DNA of 11,304 nt from an uncultured Clostridia bacterium (GTDB lineage: Bacteria; Bacillota; Clostridia; UBA1381). Location: the NCBI GenBank assembly GCA_934454215.1, contig CAKSGG010000108.1:1-11304 (forward strand), in the 5' to 3' direction. The translations under genes were made by a program, and so were the position numbers. The notes under the pieces are model-generated. The model was not told the origin of the DNA, searched no databases, and worked only from the letters and a program-made list of their open reading frames with translations. Below, one piece after another: positions 1-5,970 of this stretch. Position 1 is the first letter of the stretch, and each line of letters opens with the position of its first letter.

Positions 1-40
1 GCGCGCTTACTCACCACCCAAACAAAGTTTGGGCGGTGGT
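1..40 (-). other. candidate MobQ-type oriT (nic region plus adjacent inverted repeat), cut by the window edge
   Basis: Read on the minus strand, positions 10-1 give GTAAGCGCGC. This differs by one base from the start of the conserved MobQ (RSF1010/pIP501-type) nic core, GTAAGTGCGC, as I know it. Immediately 5' of it on that strand is an inverted repeat: arms CCCAAAC (17-23) and GTTTGGG (27-33) around a 3-nt loop, extended by ACCA (13-16) and TGGT (37-40) with a 3-nt bulge. An inverted repeat abutting the nic core is the standard MobQ oriT layout, and a MobQ-family relaxase is encoded at 417. By analogy the nick would fall between positions 2 and 1 of the minus strand, so the relaxase gene would enter the recipient last. 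The site touches the window edge, so its other flank is unseen. Confidence 0.5.
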
Positions 41-41
41 A

Positions 42-108
42 CTTGCCGTTGGCAAGCCGTGCGCTCTTGCAGAGGGCAAGCAGACAACGCAAAAACCGCA
101 TTGTCTGC
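42..108. repeat. three consecutive perfect hairpins
   Basis: Three perfect inverted repeats lie back to back. They are CTTGCC/GGCAAG (42-47 and 51-56, loop 3 nt), CTTGC/GCAAG (66-70 and 76-80, loop 5 nt) and GCAGACAA/TTGTCTGC (80-87 and 101-108, loop 13 nt). None is followed by a T-tract on either strand that would make it an ordinary terminator. They lie between the candidate oriT and the relaxase gene, where secondary structure in single-stranded transfer DNA would be expected, but their role is unknown. Confidence 0.6.
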
Positions 109-111
109 TAT

Positions 112-190
112 GGTCGGCATATCTGCTTTATCGCAGATAAATTGAAATAACAGCCTTATTTCAATTTGGTACAAAGTTGTACCGCCGACC
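112..190. repeat. nested palindrome able to form a four-way junction
   Basis: An outer 7-bp stem, GGTCGGC (112-118) with GCCGACC (184-190), encloses three perfect hairpins that abut with almost no unpaired bases. They are TATCTGC/GCAGATA (120-126, 133-139), AAATTGAAATAA/TTATTTCAATTT (139-150, 156-167; loop CAGCC) and GGTACAA/TTGTACC (168-174, 177-183). A139 is shared by the first two. Only A119 separates the outer stem from the first hairpin. The pairing is read directly from the sequence. The fold is inferred, and it could form in single-stranded DNA, as a cruciform, or in RNA. Confidence 0.65.
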
Positions 191-192
191 AA

Positions 193-221
193 AGATAAAA
201 CCTGTTTCACAGCTTTTATCT
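193..221. repeat. interrupted long hairpin
   Basis: AGATAAAA (193-200) pairs with TTTTATCT (214-221). After a single C/C mismatch, CTGT (202-205) pairs with ACAG (209-212) around a TTC loop. It continues the series of palindromes that fills 13-221. No function is assigned. Confidence 0.55.
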
Positions 222-257
222 CAAATGTGCGTTATCTGTTTCACATCTTCCGCCCAC

Positions 258-279
258 TTTCTTTTTTGAAAAAAAGAAA
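258..279. repeat. A/T-rich perfect hairpin
   Basis: TTTCTTTTTT (258-267) and AAAAAAGAAA (270-279) form a 10-bp perfect palindrome with a 2-nt loop. The stem is almost all A-T, so it is a poor intrinsic terminator. The rest of 222-416 shows no further strong structure and no convincing gene; an in-frame upstream extension of the relaxase reading frame (to 285) lacks relaxase homology. Confidence 0.45.
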
Positions 280-416
280 CAAAAATGTACCGCAATAGAA
301 CGCCGTTTTCGGGGTGTTTAATGGTTATATATTACCCTATCAAAAGCGGCTCCCGAAACCATTGTATTTACTTGATAAATTATGTTCTATTGCGTGACAG
401 AAAGGAGCAATCCGCT

Positions 417-2111
417 ATGGCGATTTATCATTTGGAGGCAAAGGTTATTTCAAGAGGCATCGGCAGAAGTGCTGTTGCCGCTGCCGCATATATGAGCTGT
501 TCCAAAATTTTCAATGATTATGACGGAGTGCAGCACGATTACACAAGAAAGCACGGTCTTGTATATGAACAAGTGCTATTACCGCCGCAAGCTCCGCCGG
601 AGTGGCAAGACAGAAGTGTGTTGTGGAATGCCGTTGAAGAAACGGAAAAATCAAAGGACAGCAGGCTTGCACGGGAATTTGTTGTTGCTTTGCCTGTTGA
701 ATTAAGCAAAGAACAAAATATATCCTTAATATCCGAATATGTAAAGGACAATTTTGTAGCGGACGGAATGTGCGCCGATTTCTGTATTCATGATACAGAC
801 GGACACAACCCACACGCACATATTATGCTGACCGTCCGACCGCTTGACCAAAACGGCAAGTGGCAGAGCAAAACCGAAAAAGAATATTTGTGCGTTAAAA
901 ACGGCGTGAAACGGGGCTTTACATCTGCTGAATTTAAGACAGCACAGGCTGACGGCTGGGAAAAGCAATATCAGTATTTTGTCGGTAAAAAGAAAGTATA
1001 TATGTCGCCATCACAAGCAGATGATTTAGAGCGTGCTTCAAAATATCCGAAAAGCACACGCTACGGCAGACAAAATCCCATAACGGAGCGTTGGAACAGT
1101 GAGGAGCAGTTGCAGATATGGCGAAAAAATTGGGCGGACATTTCAAACAAGCATCTTGAACTTACCAAGGCCAAAAGTCGTATTGACCACAGAAGCCATA
1201 AGGCACGGGGTATTGACGAGCAACCCACAATTTATGAGGGGATTTCCGCAAGAATAATCGAGAAAAAGGGAGGCATTTCCGAAAGGTGCGAATTAAATCG
1301 GCAGATTAAAGAGGATAACCGTGTTTTGCGTGAAATTAAAGCGGCAATCAAGAAACTGCTTGAAACCGCCGCACATACCATATCATCACTTGCCAATGCT
1401 CTTGAAAAATTGCGTGGTACAATGATTCATTGCAGGTATGCCATAAATTTTGCGGATAAGTGGAAAACCGCAAAATCTTTTGAAGCCGCACGCTTAAAAA
1501 CCAATTATGATGATTATTTATCTGTTGCAACCGAATTAAAATCTAAAATCGACGAACGCAAGGCAGCACAAGCCGAAAAAGAGCAAACGCCGCCGATTAA
1601 GATTTTCAAGCATCGTGTATTAACGCAAGCTATCAATAAATTATCAGAGGAAATTGAGGAATTGCGTACAAAGAAAAATACTATTTTAGCAAATCTCCAT
1701 ACAAATGATATACAGACGGTCAAGAATAAAATTGCCGATATTCAAAAGGCAATGCCAGTTATGGAACGGCACTCAAACGAAAGCGCCGCAAGACTTGAAA
1801 ACACTCAAAAGGAATATGCCGAGTTAAAGGAACAAGCACAGAATTTTGATGTTGATGAGCTTTGTGAACTTCGCCGAAATATCCGACCGCAAGTTGAATA
1901 TGACACAGAAGCGGAATTGTATGATATTTACGGTGTTTCGTTTTCAAGAGGTATTTTCAGCACAGCAAAATCTGAAACCGACAATTCTATTGACGGAAAC
2001 GAGATTTACTCTGTCCGCCGACAGCTTGAAGATTATAAACAACAGCAAAACGAACCAAAACACGAAAAACATCAGTTTTCTCACGATGATGAGGATGAAA
2101 TAGAAATGTGA
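417..2111 (+). CDS. MobA/MobL-family (MobQ) relaxase
   Basis: Relaxase that would nick oriT, remain covalently attached to the 5' end and pilot single-stranded DNA into a recipient. The start at 417 is chosen over the in-frame ATG at 285 because AAAGGAG sits at 401-407 and because the protein then opens MAIYHLEAKV, like RSF1010 MobA (MAIYHLTAKT). Residue numbers (564 aa): Tyr25 in AAAAY matches the RSF1010 MobA nucleophile; REFVVALPVEL at 86-96 is the second conserved block; HDTDGHNPHAH at 125-135 supplies the metal-binding histidines (H125, H133, H135). RIDHRS at 255-260 ends the relaxase core. The rest (about 290-540) is highly charged and helical, probably coiled coil, with an acidic tail. 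There is no primase domain. No mating-pore genes are visible, so transfer would need a helper. By eye the gene is somewhat more G+C-rich than the operon that follows. Confidence 0.95.
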   Translation: MAIYHLEAKVISRGIGRSAVAAAAYMSCSKIFNDYDGVQHDYTRKHGLVYEQVLLPPQAPPEWQDRSVLWNAVEETEKSKDSRLAREFVVALPVELSKEQNISLISEYVKDNFVADGMCADFCIHDTDGHNPHAHIMLTVRPLDQNGKWQSKTEKEYLCVKNGVKRGFTSAEFKTAQADGWEKQYQYFVGKKKVYMSPSQADDLERASKYPKSTRYGRQNPITERWNSEEQLQIWRKNWADISNKHLELTKAKSRIDHRSHKARGIDEQPTIYEGISARIIEKKGGISERCELNRQIKEDNRVLREIKAAIKKLLETAAHTISSLANALEKLRGTMIHCRYAINFADKWKTAKSFEAARLKTNYDDYLSVATELKSKIDERKAAQAEKEQTPPIKIFKHRVLTQAINKLSEEIEELRTKKNTILANLHTNDIQTVKNKIADIQKAMPVMERHSNESAARLENTQKEYAELKEQAQNFDVDELCELRRNIRPQVEYDTEAELYDIYGVSFSRGIFSTAKSETDNSIDGNEIYSVRRQLEDYKQQQNEPKHEKHQFSHDDEDEIEM

Positions 2112-2162
2112 TACTGCAATTTAGAGCGATTTATAAAATTCTATTTATTTTGTATGGTTTTG

Positions 2163-2191
2163 TTGACTTTTGTAAACAAATGTGGTATAAT
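2163..2191 (+). promoter_or_regulatory. strong sigma-A promoter with extended -10
   Basis: TTGACT (-35, 2163-2168) and TATAAT (-10, 2186-2191) are separated by exactly 17 bp, and TGG directly before the -10 makes it an extended -10. Transcription should start near 2198 and serve the gene run from 2231. The spacer contains TTTGT (2169-2173) and ACAAA (2176-2180), a short inverted repeat that could be an operator half-site pair. No strong terminator separates this promoter from the relaxase stop at 2111. Confidence 0.85.
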
Positions 2192-2198
2192 ATAAATG

Positions 2199-2208
2199 TA
2201 TAATTATA
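2199..2208. promoter_or_regulatory. possible operator palindrome at the transcription start
   Basis: TATAATTATA is a perfect 10-bp palindrome lying at about +2 to +11 of the predicted transcript. This position suits a repressor site, and the operon's own ribbon-helix-helix protein (from 3117) is the obvious candidate binder. In DNA this A/T-rich such a palindrome can occur by chance. Confidence 0.25.
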
Positions 2209-2230
2209 TGCCTTGGCTGGAGGGGTTTAA

Positions 2231-3097
2231 ATGAAAAAAATAATATCGTTGTTTGTTACTTTTATAATGTTTATATCGGCAAGCAGTTTGGTATCGGCTG
2301 ATGACATTAATATTACGGTTAAGATAAATGAACAAACAGTGTCTTTTGATACGAATCCTCTTATAATTAATGACAGGGTTTTTGTTCCGATTAGAAATGT
2401 ATGTGAAGAATTGGGAGCAGATGTTTACTGGGATGGCACTCGTGAATTGGTGTATGTTGTGAAAAATGATATAAAACTGTGTCTAAAAATAAATTCAACT
2501 CGGTTAATAAAAGTTCGTTGCAAAAATGCCGAGGAGTTTACAAATATGCCAACGGATAATATTGTTGAAATGGATGTGTGCCCAATTATAGTCAACGGTC
2601 GTACATTACTCCCCATCAGAGCGGTGTGCGAAGCGTTAGGTGCTGATGTTGAATGGAGCAACACTGATTCGACGGTGAATATATTATGTAATAATAATGT
2701 ATTAGAAGATGTAAATACTGATAAAGACTTTTTTTATGAAATGTTATCATATTTAGATACAAAATATAAAAAGGTAGCAGGAAATGTCATATTTGCAGAT
2801 GGTGATAATAATATAATTTTAACAAAGGAACATATACTATGGGTTAGCGTTAATAATGACGAAATTGGATATTATGTTGAACTTATTCTGACATCGGAAG
2901 GACAAAGAAAATTTGCAGAAGCAACCGATAGAATTTCAAAACAATCAGAAAATAACTATATATCTGTAGTATTAAATGGCAGTATAATTTCTGCCCCGAG
3001 AGTAAGCGATAAAATTGATAGTGAAAGAGTAGTTATACGTGGAATCTTTACGATTGAAGAAGCAATTACACTTGCGGATGAAATTTCGGGTTTATAA
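2231..3097 (+). CDS. secreted copper-amine-oxidase-N-like / SecD-head-like protein
   Basis: Probable exported cell-surface protein of unknown role. Residues 1-23 are a signal peptide (MKK, a hydrophobic core, then a likely cut after VSA). There is no lipobox cysteine. Residues about 28-155 hold two copies of the Cu_amine_oxidN1 signature: IINDRVFVPIR..CEELGADVYW (45-67) and IVNGRTLLPIR..CEALGADVEW (120-142). This domain is a common wall-associated module in Clostridia and is not itself an oxidase. Residues about 166-285 resemble the periplasmic P1 head of SecD: LTSEGQRKFAEAT (220-232), VVLNGSIISAP (247-256 area), then RGIFTIEEAITLADEI. No SecD membrane helices follow, so it is not a SecD. GGAGG at 2219-2223 sets the start. 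It is first in the operon, so it may be the exported partner of the membrane proteins downstream. That role is inference. Confidence 0.8.
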   Translation: MKKIISLFVTFIMFISASSLVSADDINITVKINEQTVSFDTNPLIINDRVFVPIRNVCEELGADVYWDGTRELVYVVKNDIKLCLKINSTRLIKVRCKNAEEFTNMPTDNIVEMDVCPIIVNGRTLLPIRAVCEALGADVEWSNTDSTVNILCNNNVLEDVNTDKDFFYEMLSYLDTKYKKVAGNVIFADGDNNIILTKEHILWVSVNNDEIGYYVELILTSEGQRKFAEATDRISKQSENNYISVVLNGSIISAPRVSDKIDSERVVIRGIFTIEEAITLADEISGL

Positions 3098-3116
3098 TGT
3101 TTTGGGGTGATAAAAA

Positions 3117-3305
3117 GTGGCAGATGACAAATTAATAATTACAGCAAAAAAGTATGTGGGAGAAAGTGCGGTTGTATCCGCACGCCTTCCTGTTGACCTA
3201 ATTAAAAGATTAGATGATATATGCAATGTTACAAACAGAAACAAAAACGAAGTTATTCAAATGTGTATTGAATTTGCGGTAGAACATATAGAAATAGACA
3301 AATAA
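3117..3305 (+). CDS. small ribbon-helix-helix (CopG/Arc-like) protein
   Basis: A 62-aa protein with the length and pattern of a ribbon-helix-helix DNA-binding protein. A β-strand (VVSARLPVDL, about 19-28) is followed by a first helix (IKRLDDICNVTN) and a second helix (NKNEVIQMCIEFAVEHI). The start is GTG at 3117, supported by GGGGTGA at 3104-3110 with proper spacing; no better ATG exists in frame. The gene lies 19 nt after the secreted protein and 14 nt before the SPFH gene, so it is co-transcribed. RHH dimers usually bind short palindromes and often repress their own operon, which fits the inverted repeats at the 2163-2208 promoter. It could also be an orphan antitoxin-like protein, but no toxin partner is recognisable next to it. 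Confidence 0.75.
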   Translation: MADDKLIITAKKYVGESAVVSARLPVDLIKRLDDICNVTNRNKNEVIQMCIEFAVEHIEIDK

Positions 3306-3319
3306 TGGAGGTATATTAA

Positions 3320-4426
3320 ATGTTTGAGATTTCAAAGGTAATAAAATATGAAGGTGATAATACCTCATTCGTGTGGAAACATCCTTGTGAAGATTTTAAT
3401 ACAACTTCACAACTTATAGTTCATGAATCACAGGAGGCTGTATTCTTTGCAAACGGACAGGCTTTGGATTTGTTTGAGGCGGGAAGATACACGCTGAAAA
3501 CAGAGAATATTCCACTTTTAAGGCATGTTATAAATCTTCCGACAGGTGGAAAGACTCCATTTCATTGCGAGATATACTTTATCAATAAAACACATCAAAT
3601 GGCGATAAAATGGGGCACGGACAGTCAAATTCAATACATGGATCCGATGTATCATTTCCCGCTTCAAATAGGATTGTCGGGTGAAATGACATTGTCTGTT
3701 GAAGATTCACGGAAACTGCTTGTTTACATTGTCGGGACAGAGAAAATTTTAACTCAAAAGGACTTGACACAAAAATTCCGTGCTTTGCTTATGTCTAAAA
3801 TTAAGTCATATATAGGCAAGACTATGCAGGAATCCTCTTTTTCCATATTTGAAACTGATTCCCATATGAGTGAGATTTCAGATAACTTACATAAGCTGCT
3901 GATTTCCGATTTTAAGGAATATGGGATTCTGCTCAAAAATTTTTATGTAACTAATATTGCAAAACCGGACGGCGAGGCTGCTTACGAAAAATTTAAAGAT
4001 CTTCATATAAGGCAATATTCAGATGTTGCCGAAGCACAATTAAAGCAAACGCTTGGCATCATTGATGAAGAAACCGAAAAGAAACGCAGAATTATTGAGG
4101 CAGAGGGCATTGCTGAAAAACGAAAGATAGAGGGATATACATACGCACAGGAGCGAGGATTTGATGTTGCCGAAAGAGTGGCGGATAACGAAGGTGTAGG
4201 TAATTTTTCGAGTCTTGGATTAGGTCTTGGTTTGATGGGCGGCGTTGCCGGAACTGTTGGGGACATGACGGAAAAGTCACTCAAACAAACTTCGCCGGAA
4301 ACGATGCCCGATGATATGGCGGGATTTAAGAAAAAGCTTGAAAAGCTAATAATGATGCGTGATATGGGTGTAATAACCGAGGATGAATTTAATCAGCAGA
4401 AAATAAAAATGATGGAGAATTTATAA
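3320..4426 (+). CDS. SPFH-domain (stomatin/prohibitin-like) protein with C-terminal SHOCT segment
   Basis: Probable membrane-associated oligomeric scaffold. Residues about 10-215 match the bacterial SPFH branch often annotated 'virion core protein-like' (YdjL-type): a β-rich start with VHESQEAVFFANGQALDLFEAGRY (34-57), IYFINK...IKWGT (85-100), and the FRALLMSKIKSYIG helix (153-166). Residues 218-292 form a charged helix with alternating E/K/A (ETEKKRRIIEAEGIAEKRKIEGY), the typical flotillin-like coiled coil. A Gly-rich stretch (SSLGLGLGLMGGVAG, 297-311) follows. Residues about 337-366 (KKKLEKLIMMRDMGVITEDEFNQQK) are a SHOCT short C-terminal domain in place of the zinc ribbon common in this family. 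There is no TM helix, so attachment would be peripheral or through partners. TGGAGGT at 3306-3311 sets the start. The next gene starts 14 nt downstream. SPFH proteins organise membrane microdomains; here the co-encoded TIR and multi-TM proteins are the likely clients (inference). Confidence 0.88.
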   Translation: MFEISKVIKYEGDNTSFVWKHPCEDFNTTSQLIVHESQEAVFFANGQALDLFEAGRYTLKTENIPLLRHVINLPTGGKTPFHCEIYFINKTHQMAIKWGTDSQIQYMDPMYHFPLQIGLSGEMTLSVEDSRKLLVYIVGTEKILTQKDLTQKFRALLMSKIKSYIGKTMQESSFSIFETDSHMSEISDNLHKLLISDFKEYGILLKNFYVTNIAKPDGEAAYEKFKDLHIRQYSDVAEAQLKQTLGIIDEETEKKRRIIEAEGIAEKRKIEGYTYAQERGFDVAERVADNEGVGNFSSLGLGLGLMGGVAGTVGDMTEKSLKQTSPETMPDDMAGFKKKLEKLIMMRDMGVITEDEFNQQKIKMMENL

Positions 4427-4440
4427 TTGGAGGGAACATT

Positions 4441-5952
4441 ATGGGATTTACAAAAAATAAGGCTTGGAGCATTGTAATTGCACTTATATTGATAATTGTG
4501 TTCAACGTGATAATGTTTATGCTGCCGCTTGAACACGGTGTAATGTTTTGGATGGGCTATAGCTTTGAAATCTTTTCAATTATATTTTTATTATCAGTAT
4601 CGCTGGTTCTGTTAAACAAATCTTATATAAACGATAAGTTTCACGGACTACCTGTTTTGTCTATAGGTTGGTTGTATTTTGTTATCCAAACAGGACTATC
4701 GGTAAAACAGATGACATCCGTGGAATTTCCTTATACATATGGGATAATATTTGATGTTGTTTTAGCAGCAGCTGCGAGTATTTTATTGATACTGACCTTT
4801 GCGGCAGGACGTGAAATAAGACATGTTGAAAAAGAAATTAACGAAAAGGTATCTTATATAAGGAATCTTCGTGCAGACATTGAATTGATTAATGTTAAAG
4901 ATGTGGAAGCCGCAAATGCAATAAACAAGCTTGCGGAAGCAGTTCGATTCAGCGACCCGATGAGTCATTCGTTGCTTTCTGATATAGAGCACAAAATTAT
5001 TGAAAAGTTTTATGTTTTAAAAGATAATACGGACAATGCAAGCATGGTTATTGCTGTTTGCGGTGATATGCAGCAGCTTTTAAAGGGGCGAAATGAAAAG
5101 TGCAAAGCTTTAAAGAATGTGCAGGGACCCCAAAGGGAAAAAGATAATTCTGGAGGGATAATTATTTCCGGTGCGTTTGGCATTATCAGTATTGCGATTT
5201 TAATTGCTTTAACAATATGTTTTGTATTTATTCCAAACAGTAAGTATAACGAGGCTATGGTATTGTATGCACAGCAGAGATACGATGAGGCTATAACGGC
5301 TTTTTCAAAATTGGGAAACTATAAAGACAGCACTTACAAGATCGCCGAAATAAATGAAAAAATAGATGATGAAACATATACGGCTGCCGAAAGCTATTAT
5401 AAAGAACAGAACTATGTTGAAGCATTGAAATTATATTCAAAATTAGATGATTATAAAAATTCTAAGGATCGGATTGAGCAAATATATAATAAATTCGCAA
5501 CTGGCGGAGAAATATATTTCGGTACATATAAAGGAAATACAATTCCTTGGAAAATTCTGAAAACCGAACAAAGTAGAATGCTTTTGATAACTGAAAATCC
5601 TATTGAAGTATTGGCATTTAATAATGAATTGAAAAATATAACATATGAAACATCATCAATCAGAACTTGGTTAAATAACGACTTCTTAACGGAATTTTCA
5701 GATGAACAAAAAAGCCGAATACTTAAATCGGAAGATGAACTAAATGATGACATATTTATTCTTTCGGAGGAAGAATATAAAGGATATGCTGAAACCATCT
5801 CATTTAACACCATTTCAGATTGGTGGTTAAGAACTAAAACCGATTCCGGAATGATGTATGTTTACGGCGAAAATAGTGAAGTAAACACCTACGGAGAAAG
5901 CGTTGTAAGAGTCATGGGCGTTCGCCCGTGTGTTTGGATAAATCTAAAATAA
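4441..5952 (+). CDS. five-TM protein with TPR-like repeats and DUF6273-like domain
   Basis: Integral membrane protein, 503 aa. TM helices lie at about 9-29, 36-58, 70-88, 101-123 and 239-263. Between TM4 and TM5 is a cytosolic helical region beginning with basic REIRHVEKEINEK (124-136). The positive-inside rule puts the N-terminus in the cytosol and the C-terminus outside. After TM5 come two helical repeats: KYNEAMVLYAQQRYDEAITAFSKLGNYKDS (268-297) and ETYTAAESYYKEQNYVEALKLYSKLDDYKNS (311-341). Residues 356-503 resemble DUF6273: FGTYKGNTIPWKIL, SSIRTWLN, DIFILSEEEY, WWLR (461-464) and a terminal GVRPCVWINLK. As I recall, that family resembles the FGE-sulfatase/C-type-lectin fold, so a ligand-binding ectodomain is possible. 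GGAGGG at 4429-4434 sets the start, and the gene sits 14 nt after the SPFH gene. No kinase or catalytic motif is visible in the cytosolic part. Confidence 0.82.
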   Translation: MGFTKNKAWSIVIALILIIVFNVIMFMLPLEHGVMFWMGYSFEIFSIIFLLSVSLVLLNKSYINDKFHGLPVLSIGWLYFVIQTGLSVKQMTSVEFPYTYGIIFDVVLAAAASILLILTFAAGREIRHVEKEINEKVSYIRNLRADIELINVKDVEAANAINKLAEAVRFSDPMSHSLLSDIEHKIIEKFYVLKDNTDNASMVIAVCGDMQQLLKGRNEKCKALKNVQGPQREKDNSGGIIISGAFGIISIAILIALTICFVFIPNSKYNEAMVLYAQQRYDEAITAFSKLGNYKDSTYKIAEINEKIDDETYTAAESYYKEQNYVEALKLYSKLDDYKNSKDRIEQIYNKFATGGEIYFGTYKGNTIPWKILKTEQSRMLLITENPIEVLAFNNELKNITYETSSIRTWLNNDFLTEFSDEQKSRILKSEDELNDDIFILSEEEYKGYAETISFNTISDWWLRTKTDSGMMYVYGENSEVNTYGESVVRVMGVRPCVWINLK

Positions 5953-5970
5953 ATCAGAGGTGGAACAACA

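Noticed and set aside
112..190. tRNA or tRNA-like gene
   Set aside because: Four stems are present, but arm lengths, loop sizes and conserved tRNA bases do not fit.
7..210. Minus-strand 67-aa reading frame
   Set aside because: It lies wholly in the inverted-repeat array, has no ribosome binding site and no recognisable protein pattern; the pairing structure explains the sequence better.
285..416. Upstream extension of the relaxase to ATG 285
   Set aside because: The 44 extra residues do not resemble relaxases, while ATG 417 has AAAGGAG at the right distance and gives the canonical MobA N-terminus.
5451..5813. Minus-strand 120-aa reading frame inside the DUF6273-like region
   Set aside because: It is antisense to a well-supported domain, without ribosome binding site or protein-like pattern. 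The same applies to the other antisense frames, such as 7891-8217.
4441..5952. Membrane sensor kinase
   Set aside because: The cytosolic helical segment has no H-box, ATPase or GGDEF-type motif.
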